Positions 4,953 through 13,580 of a DNA stretch of 24,955 bases are shown here, one piece after another (position 1 is the stretch's first letter; each line of letters starts with the position of its first letter). The DNA is from a candidate division WWE3 bacterium RIFCSPLOWO2_01_FULL_39_13 (GTDB lineage: Bacteria > Patescibacteriota > WWE3 > 2-01-FULL-39-13). Below the pieces are notes generated by a model. The model did not search any database and was not told the origin of the DNA. It saw nothing but the letters and a program-made list of their open reading frames with translations. The position numbers were made by a program, and so were the translations under genes. Location: the NCBI GenBank assembly GCA_001772665.1, contig MEVH01000004.1:1-24955 (forward strand). Reading direction: 5' to 3'.

Positions 4953-6791
4953 TTATTCAAGATCTATACTGTACAGGTAAGATCCTTCTAAAAATATAAT
5001 TTTATGTTTAGCACCTCTGGTTACAGTAAACAGGCTCGGTCCTGCTTCGGTGGTGTATCCTTCTATCTTTATCTCCATTAGAAATTCTCCCGTCTGCTTG
5101 GCAAAAAGGGCTATTGAATGTGTCTGCAGATTCATAACATAAAGAGTATTCCCTTGAACGGCAATTTTGCCAGGGTCATGAAGCCGGCTGCTATCGATAC
5201 TGAAATCTGCAACAAGCTTTTTATTATAGTACTTGTATATTTTCCCGCCTGCAGAAACATAGACGCTTCCATCAACCGCAAATGATGATGCATTAAAGAA
5301 ATTTTCGCCGTCATCTGACCATTTTTCCGGAGAAGAAGTACTATCCAATGCAGACTTATAGATTCCACCGGAAGTCAAAAGATACACCGCTCTGCCGTAA
5401 GGGTAGATATCAACTACTCCATCAAGATTTATGGTGTATCGGTCTATATTGTCAGGAGTATCGGGATCAACAACATATAAGTCATGACCTCCGTAAAGCC
5501 CGCATAAATCTAGGCCCTCACCGCATCTTATTATGACTGCCCTCTCAAACCCTATGCCTATTTCCTCAATTTTTTGAGTTTCAATGTCAACCTGGATTAG
5601 TGAACTATTAGCTGAGTTCAGCAGAATAACAACATTTCCTTTAGATGCTGCCAGCCCTGCAGGCTGAAACTTCTCTGTTGCATCGCTTATATTTGCGATA
5701 AGAGGATAATTGAGATTTCGTGACTGAATGCCCATTATTTCGCTGTACATTTTATCCTCTTTCTCTTCGGAGTTTAATGTTAGATTGCTTTCGGGGTTGT
5801 TTTGTTCTGGACTGCTGTAGATCAGCCTATATCCAGCATATCCCGCTGCAGCTATCATGACAAGACCAACCATAATCTGCCTGGCTTCTCTTTTTCTGCG
5901 GTTCACCTTTGATATCCTTTTTGACACAGATTCGGCAGAGAGACCGGGCTTAACAGCAGACTTCTGAGAAGATCTGCTTATCGAAGAAATCGGAGCCGCC
6001 TTTTTGCTCTGGTAAAATTTGAATTTGTCCGATAATTTCTGACTTTTAACAATCCTGTCCTGTACGCTTCGTAAAGAATTTGTTATCGAATTTTTTATTC
6101 TAGTGTTTCTAATGCGGTCAAGAAATGATTCAGATGATACCGAGCTTTTAATAGATGTTTTAATAAGGATAGCTTTAAGTTTCTCGTGTTCAGGCTGATT
6201 TCTCAATGTCTCTGAAATTGATCCAAGGCTGCTGATTATTTCGGCCGGCGGATAGGTTTTGGCGAATTCTTCGGTGCCGATAACAATAACGTCGTCGTCA
6301 TCGAGAATGCTTGAGTTGGTCCATATTTCTGAGGCCGGATGTTCTGTTCCAAGATTTCTTGCTCCGGCGCCACGTATGAGAAATGCTGCAGGGTGCCCAA
6401 GATAACTGACATACAAAACTTTGTTCCATATAAGCGCAGTGCAGAAAGAAAATTTTAAATTTGACTCGGCAGATCCAAGACCTGACTCCTCATTTTCAGA
6501 TCTGAAGGATAATAGTGTCTGATAGGCCCGGTTTAAAGATTTTTCTATGGCATTTAACGGAGTATCGTCAGTAACGCGGTAATAGCTTTCTTGGGTAGTT
6601 TCAAAAAATAGACTGGCTGCAGATGACAGATCGAATCCGGCAGCAGATTCGAGTCCTATTGCAATAAAAAGCCTGCCTCTTTTCACAAGCACATTCTCCT
6701 CAGGAGTTTCAAATTCATGCGTCAAAAAAATCCGGTTTTCCGATAGTGCCTCGTTTCCACCTAGATGCTGGATCTTTAGTGAGAATTCCAT
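4953..6791 (-). CDS. PP2C-like (degenerate) domain / TM / beta-propeller membrane protein
   Basis: This 612-aa protein has three parts. Residues 1-215 resemble a PPM/PP2C phosphatase fold: FIAIGLESAAGFD stands where the metal-binding DGMGG motif would be, YLGHPAAFLIR where GDSRAYL would be, and VIVIGTEEF where DGL would be. The metal-binding aspartates are missing, so it is probably catalytically dead. A basic linker leads to one transmembrane helix at about 307-325 (MVGLVMIAAAGYAGYRLIY). The remaining residues are repeats of beta-strand character (NVVILLNSANSSLIQVDIETQ, DLYVVDPDT, AVYLLTSGGIYK, NTLYVMNLQTHSIALF) consistent with an extracytoplasmic propeller. A TATAAT box lies 9 nt before the start. 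It sits directly upstream of smpB. A role in envelope sensing is inference. Confidence 0.72.
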   Translation of the reverse strand: MEFSLKIQHLGGNEALSENRIFLTHEFETPEENVLVKRGRLFIAIGLESAAGFDLSSAASLFFETTQESYYRVTDDTPLNAIEKSLNRAYQTLLSFRSENEESGLGSAESNLKFSFCTALIWNKVLYVSYLGHPAAFLIRGAGARNLGTEHPASEIWTNSSILDDDDVIVIGTEEFAKTYPPAEIISSLGSISETLRNQPEHEKLKAILIKTSIKSSVSSESFLDRIRNTRIKNSITNSLRSVQDRIVKSQKLSDKFKFYQSKKAAPISSISRSSQKSAVKPGLSAESVSKRISKVNRRKREARQIMVGLVMIAAAGYAGYRLIYSSPEQNNPESNLTLNSEEKEDKMYSEIMGIQSRNLNYPLIANISDATEKFQPAGLAASKGNVVILLNSANSSLIQVDIETQKIEEIGIGFERAVIIRCGEGLDLCGLYGGHDLYVVDPDTPDNIDRYTINLDGVVDIYPYGRAVYLLTSGGIYKSALDSTSSPEKWSDDGENFFNASSFAVDGSVYVSAGGKIYKYYNKKLVADFSIDSSRLHDPGKIAVQGNTLYVMNLQTHSIALFAKQTGEFLMEIKIEGYTTEAGPSLFTVTRGAKHKIIFLEGSYLYSIDLE

Positions 6792-6800
6792 TCTAGGTCA

Positions 6801-6806
6801 ATTATA
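6801..6806 (-). promoter_or_regulatory. -10 box before the PP2C-like gene
   Basis: TATAAT on the minus strand, preceded directly by TG, ends 9 nt before ATG 6791. This predicts a leader of only 2-3 nt. It would allow the PP2C-like/smpB/ssrA part to be transcribed separately from comF. Confidence 0.5.
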
Positions 6807-6815
6807 CATGAAGCA

Positions 6816-7016
6816 TCACAACACAAAAATTGCAAATGCGAGCATTCCGAGGACAATAAACAGGTGGATGAATGACAAGAGATAAAGGTATTTGTTTGAG
6901 TCGCTTTTAATGGTGCTTGACATCAAATTTATCTGTTTGATTACGACTACCGCAATTACTGAGTAGATCCCAAGAAAAATTACTAGTGCGGTTTGCGCTA
7001 ATGGATAAAAGCTCAT
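6816..7016 (-). CDS. Small two-helix membrane protein, 66 aa
   Basis: The protein consists almost entirely of two hydrophobic helices, about residues 6-27 (LAQTALVIFLGIYSVIAVVVI) and 46-66 (LLSFIHLFIVLGMLAFAIFVL), joined by a polar loop (KQINLMSSTIKSDSNKYLY). Its ATG overlaps the stop of the upstream PH-domain gene (ATGA), so it is a real coupled gene. I do not recognise a characterised family. It probably works in the membrane with one of its neighbours, which both have membrane helices. Confidence 0.75.
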   Translation of the reverse strand: MSFYPLAQTALVIFLGIYSVIAVVVIKQINLMSSTIKSDSNKYLYLLSFIHLFIVLGMLAFAIFVL

Positions 7017-7588
7017 CTGTACCTCCTTTTGCGTGCCTCTACAAGGTCTGTAAGTGTGTCGTGCACCATCCCCGGTTTTGGAACAGAATCAAATTCGAAC
7101 TCTGTTTTTTCTGCGGCTGTCTGCATAAAAATATCTCCGTAGTCGAATAAAATGTTTAAGAATGACCTTGTCTGGTAAGTTGCGTCCTCTACATTATCAA
7201 GAGGAGCCTCAGATACCCTTTTCCCCCAGAGTCCTGTGAAATCCACATCAATAACTCTTTTATCAGTAATAATGTATGTGCTGAAATACCACATCAAAAA
7301 AGATTCAAAGGTATAAAGCATTGTAAGTGAATACCACATAATTATAAGGATGAACTCGTAGTTCGGGTTCAATCTTATGATAAATGTGTCTTCGAGATTG
7401 GGAGCAAAGGCGAGGTACGCCAGCGGAATTACTATTAGAACCAACGAAAAAAACAGCCATCCAATGTTGGTAATTGGGTGTCTTCTAAGTATAAAATAGA
7501 CCTTTTCGCCTTTTTCCTGCGACTCAAATGTAACATTCTTCGGCTTTTGCAAAAGCGCGTTAAATACCATGGTGTATTTTACGGACAT
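7013..7588 (-). CDS. Membrane protein with bacterial PH-like domain (YdbS/YdbT type)
   Basis: This 191-aa protein has two membrane helices at about 42-62 (IGWLFFSLVLIVIPLAYLAF) and 79-103, followed by TYIITDKRVIDVDFTGLWGKRVSEAPLDNVEDATYQTRSFLNILFDYGDIFMQTA. That is the classic bacterial PH (bPH2) pattern: ITDKRVI, then LDNVEDA, then FGDI-like strands. The exact function of the family is unknown; members are inner-membrane proteins with a cytoplasmic PH-like barrel. The gene starts about 14 nt after the comF stop and overlaps the next gene by 4 nt. An internal ATG six codons in (MVFNALL) is an alternative start. Confidence 0.85.
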   Translation of the reverse strand: MSVKYTMVFNALLQKPKNVTFESQEKGEKVYFILRRHPITNIGWLFFSLVLIVIPLAYLAFAPNLEDTFIIRLNPNYEFILIIMWYSLTMLYTFESFLMWYFSTYIITDKRVIDVDFTGLWGKRVSEAPLDNVEDATYQTRSFLNILFDYGDIFMQTAAEKTEFEFDSVPKPGMVHDTLTDLVEARKRRYR

Positions 7589-7602
7589 TTTCCCGTATCG
7601 TG

Positions 7603-8301
7603 CTAATTATAGCGCAGATCTTTGGCTAAGGTGTAACAGTATACTTTTTCGGCTCCGTTCATTTTTAAAACTCTTGATGCTTCGAGAAGAGTTGCCCCGG
7701 TAGTCGCAACATCATCTACTAGGAGAACTCTTTTTCCTTTAATTTCGGTCTGTTGATTCTTCAGAAAAATCCATCCTTTTATATTTTGAAAGCGAAGATC
7801 TTTTTTGAGTCTTTTCTGGCTTTTTGAAAAGCATCTTTTTCCAAGTATTTCCACTGAGGGTTTTTTTAGTATGTCTCCGACTTTGTTCGAGATATATTCT
7901 GAATGGTTTATCAGCCGTCTGTTGAATATTTTATCTACCATAGGGATGGGGACAACGACGTCTATTTCTGGTAGTTGTTTCAAAGTTTCCATGTTAGCAT
8001 TCGAGCGGATTAATATATCGAGCAGTTTAAAGCTTTTTGATCCGAATTTTGATCTCAATATTATTTTCTTAGCTGTGCTGTTGTAGGCAAAAACAGAAAG
8101 GAATTTGTCGGGAGTGAATCGAGTCATGCATACTTTGTGAGTGGCTCCTTTTTCTGAATACCGATCGCAAATTATACAGTACTGCAGATTAATTGGATCC
8201 ATTTTTTGACGGCAGTCTAAGCATAGTGTGTTCCCGGGTTTTCCACAGGCTGTACAAAATTCCGGAAACAGCAAATTTTTTACTAGATTTGGCATATCCA
8301 T
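7603..8301 (-). CDS. comF: ComF-family phosphoribosyltransferase-like protein
   Basis: This 232-aa protein has the ComF layout. An N-terminal double zinc ribbon (CTACGK...CLDC, then CIICDR...C) is followed by a phosphoribosyltransferase-like fold with VVVPIP, a RLINHSEYIS segment and the PRPP loop VLLVDDVATTGATLLEA. ComF proteins are needed for DNA uptake in naturally competent bacteria, where they act with the ComFA helicase and DprA. The usual RGFNQ motif is here NRRLINHSE, a common variation. Start ATG 8301 is chosen; the third codon is also ATG. It is the first gene of the minus-strand run and is divergent from ftsH. Confidence 0.93.
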   Translation of the reverse strand: MDMPNLVKNLLFPEFCTACGKPGNTLCLDCRQKMDPINLQYCIICDRYSEKGATHKVCMTRFTPDKFLSVFAYNSTAKKIILRSKFGSKSFKLLDILIRSNANMETLKQLPEIDVVVPIPMVDKIFNRRLINHSEYISNKVGDILKKPSVEILGKRCFSKSQKRLKKDLRFQNIKGWIFLKNQQTEIKGKRVLLVDDVATTGATLLEASRVLKMNGAEKVYCYTLAKDLRYN

Positions 8302-8501
8302 AAGTTTTCAACATTCACTAAAAGCCCCGCCAAGTCAGGGCTATATAATGGCACGTCCCATAATCTTTATATAAAAGGGTCTCATAGTATACCTAAATGA
8401 TAGCAAAATAGGATGAATATCTAGTGAACAAAAAATTGAAAGAATGCTAATTAATGATGAATAAATAAGAAAAAATTAATGAATTGTTGTATTATATCTG
8501 A
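8302..8501. other. Divergent intergenic region comF / ftsH
   Basis: 200 bp, AT-rich. A GC-rich imperfect hairpin AGCCC...GGGCT (8323-8342) lies just upstream of comF and resembles the other short palindromes in the window. A TATTAT box (8490-8495) precedes ftsH. On the minus strand, TATATA near 8341-8347 and TATACT near 8388 are possible comF -10 elements, but I cannot choose between them. Confidence 0.5.
8490..8495 (+). promoter_or_regulatory. -10 box before ftsH, apparently leaderless
   Basis: TATTAT ends 6 nt before the GTG start at 8502, and there is no Shine-Dalgarno. This matches the spacing seen upstream of the alaX fragment. Confidence 0.45.
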
Positions 8502-10412
8502 GTGTCAGAGGATAAAGAACAGAGTAAAAATGGAATAAAAGAAAAACTTGGGAATGCCAAACTTAACCCCTTTATTATTCTGCTTGTTATTTTAGTCGCC
8601 TGGAGTGTTTTGTCATTTCTGCTTCCTGTTAATTCTCCAGATAAAGACAAAAAAGAACCCATTTCGATCACAGAAACTTTTCAGCTTATTAGAGAGGAAA
8701 AGGTCAGCAAGGTAACCATTGATGGAAACAACCTGGATATTCAGCTTAAAGACGGGCAGAATTATACAAGCACTAAGGAGCCGCAGATAAGCTTTATTGA
8801 AACGCTGAGTCTGCAAAATATTGATCCAAGTCTTGTATCTTCTGGTATTTTTGAGAAACAGAGCATTTCCTGGATAGAAATCCTTTCAAATCTGGCTATA
8901 CCGCTTACAACTTTGATTTTCCTTTGGTGGATTTTCAGGCAGGCCGGCAGGTCTTCAGGAGGATTGTTTAGCATAGGGAAATCTAGGGCCAAGTTATATT
9001 CCAAGGATTCTAAAGATAAAATCGGCTTTAAAGATGTGGCAGGGGCGGAAGAAATAAAAAACGAGCTTTTTGAGATCGTTGATTTTCTTAAAAGACCAGA
9101 GAAATACCGCAAGCTTGGAGCCAGGATTCCAAGGGGCATCCTTTTAATCGGGCCGTCTGGGGTAGGTAAAACTCTTCTTGCCAGGGCAATAGCTGGCGAA
9201 GCAAATGTTCCGTTTTACTCAGTAGCCGGCAGCGAGTTTATAGAAATGATTGTCGGTGTAGGATCGGCAAGAGTCAGGGATCTTTTTAAAGTTGCAAAAG
9301 AGACTTCTCCTTCTCTTATTTTCATAGATGAGATAGACGCAATCGGTCGGCAGAGGGGACGTGCTGCAGCTGTCAGCAATGATGAGCGCGAACAGACCCT
9401 TAACCAGATTCTCGTTGAGATGGATGGGTTTGACGTCAGGACAAACGTCATTATCATTGCAGCGACGAACCGGCCCGATATGCTTGACTCGGCGCTTGTG
9501 CGTCCTGGCAGGTTTGACAGGCACATACAAATCGATCTCCCTGATGTTGTAGAAAGAGAAGGGATAATGAAAATCCATATGAGGGGCAAGCCGTTTGCTA
9601 AAAATGTTGATATTAAAAGGCTTGCAAGGCAGACGGTTGGGTTCAGCGGAGCAGATATTGAAAATATGCTGAATGAAGCTGCTATTCTGGCTGCAAGAAA
9701 GGGGGCAGCCGAAATTGATCCTCTTGATTTATCAGAAGCATCCAGCAAGGTAAAGCTGGGTCCGGGGAGAAAGCGCCTGCAGTCAGAGAAGGAGCGGCAG
9801 ATCATTGCTTATCACGAGGCGGGTCATGCCCTGATTGCTGACAAAAATCCTGATGCCGATCCCGTTTCGCGGATCTCGATAGTATCCAGAACCATGAGTC
9901 TCGGACATACAGAAATCGTTCCCAAAGACCAGGTTTACAACCAGACTAAAGGGGCTTTGCTTGCAAAAATCGAAAGCCTTCTTGGCGGAAGGGTTTCTGA
10001 AGAGCTTGTTTTTTCTGAGCAGACGGTTGGGGCTTCTAATGATATCGAACGGGCGACGTACATTGCTAGGATTATGGTTACTGAATTTGGGATGAGCAGC
10101 CTTGGCCCGATTAATTATGTGAGTGATAATGCCGGCCTGTGGGATGCCCGTGCGCAAGAGAAGTCTATTGGGTACAGCGATAAGGTTGCAAATGAAATAG
10201 ACAGTGAAGTTAGAAAAATTATTAAGACAGAATATGAAAATGCGAAGAAAATACTTAAGGATAATAGAAAAGTTCTTGATAAACTGGCTAAAGAGCTTTT
10301 ATCAAAGGAAACCCTGGAGCAAGAGGATTTTGATAAGATAATGTCTGAAACAGAAAGAAAACCCAACAACGCCGTTAGGTCTCATAGTAATCTTGAGGTG
10401 GATATTGCCTGA
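8502..10412 (+). CDS. ftsH: ATP-dependent zinc metalloprotease FtsH
   Basis: This 636-aa membrane-anchored AAA+ protease degrades misfolded membrane proteins and, in many bacteria, tmRNA-tagged proteins. It has two transmembrane helices (about 22-42 and 126-147) flanking an extracytoplasmic domain. They are followed by Walker A GPSGVGKT (217-224), Walker B LIFIDEIDA, the second region of homology with RPGRFDR, the zinc motif HEAGH (438-442) and a downstream acid in GASNDIERAT. Oddities are Walker A GPSGVGKT instead of GPPGTGKT, and the pore loop EFIEMIVGVG where the family has MFVGVG. The start is GTG, placed 6 nt after a TATTAT box. The C-terminal tail is hydrophilic. The family call is certain; normal unfolding activity is less so. 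Confidence 0.97.
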   Translation: MSEDKEQSKNGIKEKLGNAKLNPFIILLVILVAWSVLSFLLPVNSPDKDKKEPISITETFQLIREEKVSKVTIDGNNLDIQLKDGQNYTSTKEPQISFIETLSLQNIDPSLVSSGIFEKQSISWIEILSNLAIPLTTLIFLWWIFRQAGRSSGGLFSIGKSRAKLYSKDSKDKIGFKDVAGAEEIKNELFEIVDFLKRPEKYRKLGARIPRGILLIGPSGVGKTLLARAIAGEANVPFYSVAGSEFIEMIVGVGSARVRDLFKVAKETSPSLIFIDEIDAIGRQRGRAAAVSNDEREQTLNQILVEMDGFDVRTNVIIIAATNRPDMLDSALVRPGRFDRHIQIDLPDVVEREGIMKIHMRGKPFAKNVDIKRLARQTVGFSGADIENMLNEAAILAARKGAAEIDPLDLSEASSKVKLGPGRKRLQSEKERQIIAYHEAGHALIADKNPDADPVSRISIVSRTMSLGHTEIVPKDQVYNQTKGALLAKIESLLGGRVSEELVFSEQTVGASNDIERATYIARIMVTEFGMSSLGPINYVSDNAGLWDARAQEKSIGYSDKVANEIDSEVRKIIKTEYENAKKILKDNRKVLDKLAKELLSKETLEQEDFDKIMSETERKPNNAVRSHSNLEVDIA

Positions 10413-10443
10413 TCCCCGAAATTGTAGTTTGATGTTATCTATT

Positions 10444-10459
10444 ACACAGTCTGTTGTGT
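10444..10459. promoter_or_regulatory. Candidate NrdR box upstream of nrdR-nrdJ
   Basis: ACACAGTCTGTTGTGT is a 16-bp near-palindrome (ACACA/TGTGT ends) fitting the outer positions of the NrdR-box consensus. It lies 55 bp before nrdR. A second box at the usual helical spacing is not obvious. Confidence 0.55.
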
Positions 10460-10478
10460 GTTGCTGTAAACAAGTGTC

Positions 10479-10496
10479 CCCGCCCTAATCGGCGGG
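10479..10496. repeat. GC-rich palindrome upstream of nrdR
   Basis: CCCGCC-ctaatc-GGCGGG hairpin 18 nt before the nrdR start. It could end readthrough weakly or belong to the family of short GC-rich palindromes scattered in this window. Confidence 0.5.
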
Positions 10497-10513
10497 AATT
10501 GCCCTAGAGTTTT

Positions 10514-10957
10514 ATGTTGTGTCCTTATTGCAGAAATGCCGAGACAAGGGTTGTTGACAAACGGGACAGTGCGGACGAACCTGTTTCAAGGCGCAGGAGG
10601 GAGTGCACAAGGTGTTCAAAAAGGTTTACGACTTATGAGCGTCTTGAAGATCTTCCGATTAAGGTTGTGAAAAAAGACGGTTCATTGCAGGATTACGACA
10701 GGGACAAGATTAAAAGGGGAATAAGAATAGCGTCCCAGAAAAGGCTTGCTGACGAGAACATCAACAGCATGGTGGATGATATTGAAATGAAAATACTAAA
10801 CCGGAAGTCCACTAAAGTTGCTGCAAGCGATATCGGCAGGATGGTTTTAACCCGGCTGAAAAGCTCGGATAAAATCGCTTACATGAGATTCGCAAGCGTT
10901 TTTCTCGACTTCAGCGGGATAGAAGAATTCAAAGAAGAGCTCGAGAAGATCAAATAG
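10514..10957 (+). CDS. nrdR: Transcriptional repressor NrdR
   Basis: This 147-aa protein is the nucleotide-sensing repressor of ribonucleotide reductase genes. It has the N-terminal zinc ribbon CPYC...C..C (MLCPYCRNAETRVVDKRDS, RRRRECTRCSKRFTTYER) and then an ATP-cone (KVVKKDGSLQDYDRDKIKRGI to the C-terminus, including YMRFASVF). Length and motifs are those of the family. It precedes nrdJ, separated by a terminator, and has an NrdR-box-like site upstream, which suggests feedback control of itself. No strong Shine-Dalgarno is visible. Confidence 0.97.
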   Translation: MLCPYCRNAETRVVDKRDSADEPVSRRRRECTRCSKRFTTYERLEDLPIKVVKKDGSLQDYDRDKIKRGIRIASQKRLADENINSMVDDIEMKILNRKSTKVAASDIGRMVLTRLKSSDKIAYMRFASVFLDFSGIEEFKEELEKIK

Positions 10958-10978
10958 TTTACTTATTTTGCATTTAGG

Positions 10979-11004
10979 ACAGGAGTTGAATACTCCTGTT
11001 TTTT
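10979..11004 (+). terminator. Rho-independent terminator between nrdR and nrdJ
   Basis: ACAGGAGT (10979-10986), loop TGAAT, ACTCCTGT (10992-10999), then a run of Ts to 11004. It lies only 18 nt before the nrdJ start. nrdJ is therefore either read through at reduced level or started from a promoter inside this short gap; none is clear. Confidence 0.8.
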
Positions 11005-11021
11005 AGTAGAACAGCGGGATT

Positions 11022-13580
11022 ATGCCGAAAAAAAAGAAATCATCTGCTAAATCGCTCTTTGATACTGGTTTCAATACAGTTAGAAGTGTTGATGAGATAG
11101 AAATAAAGGGCAATGCATACGAGATATTTATGAGGAGGTATGCCTTAAAAGGCAAGGACGGCAAACCGCGTGAAAGTCTCAAAGAATCCTTCTTAAGAGT
11201 AGCGTCACATGTTGCGGGAGCAGAGTCCGGCAAAAGATTAATCAGAAAATACACGGATCTCTTTTTCAATTTAATGGCGGATAAGCGATTTATCCCAAAT
11301 ACACCGACCTGGACTGGGTCAAAAACAAAGCTCGGCCAGCTCGCTGCCTGTTTTGTTTTACCGATAAAGGATGATATGGGAAGAGAAAGGGGAGGAATAT
11401 TCGACACGCTGAAAGATTCGGCTTTGATCCAGCAGACAGGAGGAGGCAATGGGTTCTCGTTTTCAAGGCTGCGCCCAAAGGGCGACAGGGTCTCATCGAG
11501 CAACGGATTAGCAAGCGGTCCCGTTAGCTTTCTTGAAGCTTATGACAGAGCTTTTGGCCAAATAGCGCAAGGCGGCACAAGACGCGGGGCAAACATGGCA
11601 GTTATGAGGGTAGATCATCCGGATATAGAAGAGTTTATAGCATGCAAAAGTGAAGAGGGCAGAATCGCGAATTTTAATATATCAGTCGGAATGACTGATA
11701 AGTTTATGAAAGCAGTTGATAAAAACGAAGATTTTGATTTAATAAATCCAAGAAACGGTGAAGTATGGAAAACCGTTAAGGCGCGGGATATTTTTGACAG
11801 AATAGCAGAGTACGCCCACAAAAACGGTGAGCCCGGAGTTTTATTCCTTGACACTGCAAATAAATATAATCCGGTTCCGAATCAATACGAGCTCGAGGCT
11901 ACAAATCCATGCGGAGAGCAGTACCTTGGGCCATATGAAAATTGTTGCCTTGGCCACGTAAATATAAATGAATCTGTACGTGGCGTGGTTTTAGACTGGG
12001 ATCATTTGATGGATTCTGTCTGGCTTGGAACCCGTTTTCTTGATGATGTAGTAACACAGAATTCCTATGTCCCGTCTGTCCCCGAGCTGAAAGAGTCAGC
12101 TCATAGGAACAGGCGCATAGGGCTTGGATTTATGGGGCTTGCAGACGCCATGTACAAGCTTGGAATCAGATACGGAAGCGCAGAAAGCCTTGACTTTTCT
12201 TCACAGGTTACAGAATTTATAAGGTATCAGTCTATGCTTGCCAGCGTAGAGCTTGCTAAAGAAAGAGGAGCTTTCCCAGGGATAAAAGGAAGCATTTATG
12301 ATCCAAAGAATTTAAAGTGGGAAGCTCCGAAACCCCTTGTTAAGCACAAAGGCAGTTACAGCAGGCCTGACATAGATTGGAATAAAATCCGCGATTCTGT
12401 ACTTGCATTTGGAATCCGCAATTCTACACAGCTTACGGTTGCTCCAACTGGAACTACTTCCACAGTATTTGAAGTAGAAGGATACGGTTGCGAGCCGGTT
12501 TTTGCGTTGGCTTATTCAAGGAATGTCTATCAGGCAGCTGGGGGCGAAAAAAACCTCAAGCTCGATTATATCAGTCCAACTTTCCAGACTGCTTTAAAAA
12601 AATCAGACTTAGGTGATGAGAAAAAAGATCTTATTATAAAAGAAGTCCTTGAAAAAGGAACTATTCAGCACATGAAAGACATCCCTCTTAGTATGAAGAA
12701 TACATTTGTTGTCTCAGCCGACATTAAACCAGAGGAGCATATCTGGATGCAGGCAGTAATTCAAAGATTTGTTGATAATTCTATATCTAAAACATGTAAT
12801 TTCCCTGAGAATGCTTCTGTCGAAGATGTAAAAAAAGTTTATGAAATCGGGTGGAGGCTTGGATGCAAGGGTCTTACTGTGTATATAACTGGCTCAAGAA
12901 AAGAAGTTGTGCTTGAAACCAAAGAGACGAAAGAAAAAAAAAGCGATAATCCAGCTGGAAACGGTGAGGTGATTGAGCCGGTTGAGAACGAAAAAGCGAT
13001 TGACGTGAAAAGACCCCGCCCACGTGTCGTTGTTGGAAGAACGCATGAGATATCTACCCCGTTTGGAAAAGCATTTATCACAGTAAACAGGAACGGCGAA
13101 ACAGGAAGAAAACCATTTGAGGTTTTCATTACACTCGGGAAAAGCGGAAGCGACACCTCTGCTATGGCTGAAGCTTTGGGAAGGCTGATAAGTGGATGGC
13201 TGAGAAGTTCTTCTGATCCTGATAAAGCACTCGAAGAAATAGCCTACCAGCTGAAAGGAATCGGCGGGTCCGTAAGTATAGGTTTCGGCCAGGACCGTAT
13301 AGTAAGCATGCCAGACGCCATAGCGAAAGTCCTTATGAACGAGCTTGACTTAAGCCGTAAACTTAAAGATCCAGAATCTCCACTTTTGGAAGAGGGCTTT
13401 GATTTCACTCAAGAAAGCCTGTTTAACCATGAGGAAAAATCCGATGATTCCAGTGACGAGACGGCCATGGCAGATGTAGCATATAAAAATGCTTCTATGT
13501 GTCCTGAGTGTAATAATATGACTCTAATCGAAACTGAAGGGTGCGTTAAATGCCGTGGCTGTGGATACAGCAGGTGTTAG
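11022..13580 (+). CDS. nrdJ: Adenosylcobalamin-dependent (class II) ribonucleoside-diphosphate reductase
   Basis: This 852-aa enzyme makes deoxyribonucleotides using a B12-generated thiyl radical, so it needs no R2 subunit or oxygen. Visible features are the N-terminal substrate domain with PNTPTWTGSK and LAACFVLP, GGGNGFSFSRLRP, the QGGTRRGANMAVM region, NPCGEQ with C297, and a VAPTGTTSTVFEVEGYGCEP loop. After the catalytic barrel come a charged linker, a TSCPD-type domain (about 670-780) and a C-terminal zinc ribbon (CPEC...CVKCRGCGYSRC) whose cysteines could also act in disulfide reduction. An R2 gene (nrdB) is not nearby. No cobalamin riboswitch is seen in the gap, so control is probably through NrdR. 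Cobalamin would have to be taken up if the organism cannot make it. Confidence 0.95.
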   Translation: MPKKKKSSAKSLFDTGFNTVRSVDEIEIKGNAYEIFMRRYALKGKDGKPRESLKESFLRVASHVAGAESGKRLIRKYTDLFFNLMADKRFIPNTPTWTGSKTKLGQLAACFVLPIKDDMGRERGGIFDTLKDSALIQQTGGGNGFSFSRLRPKGDRVSSSNGLASGPVSFLEAYDRAFGQIAQGGTRRGANMAVMRVDHPDIEEFIACKSEEGRIANFNISVGMTDKFMKAVDKNEDFDLINPRNGEVWKTVKARDIFDRIAEYAHKNGEPGVLFLDTANKYNPVPNQYELEATNPCGEQYLGPYENCCLGHVNINESVRGVVLDWDHLMDSVWLGTRFLDDVVTQNSYVPSVPELKESAHRNRRIGLGFMGLADAMYKLGIRYGSAESLDFSSQVTEFIRYQSMLASVELAKERGAFPGIKGSIYDPKNLKWEAPKPLVKHKGSYSRPDIDWNKIRDSVLAFGIRNSTQLTVAPTGTTSTVFEVEGYGCEPVFALAYSRNVYQAAGGEKNLKLDYISPTFQTALKKSDLGDEKKDLIIKEVLEKGTIQHMKDIPLSMKNTFVVSADIKPEEHIWMQAVIQRFVDNSISKTCNFPENASVEDVKKVYEIGWRLGCKGLTVYITGSRKEVVLETKETKEKKSDNPAGNGEVIEPVENEKAIDVKRPRPRVVVGRTHEISTPFGKAFITVNRNGETGRKPFEVFITLGKSGSDTSAMAEALGRLISGWLRSSSDPDKALEEIAYQLKGIGGSVSIGFGQDRIVSMPDAIAKVLMNELDLSRKLKDPESPLLEEGFDFTQESLFNHEEKSDDSSDETAMADVAYKNASMCPECNNMTLIETEGCVKCRGCGYSRC

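Noticed and set aside
9215..9805. Long minus-strand frame inside ftsH
   Set aside because: It is a shadow frame opposite conserved AAA+ motifs, with serine-rich antisense composition.
10413..10513. Cobalamin riboswitch for the B12-dependent reductase
   Set aside because: The gap is too short, has no B12-box-like core, and its only structures are the NrdR-box-like palindrome and one simple hairpin.
11022..13580. Intein in the ribonucleotide reductase
   Set aside because: The reductase sequence is continuous through its active-site motifs, and the extra length is explained by a linker, a TSCPD-type domain and a zinc ribbon.
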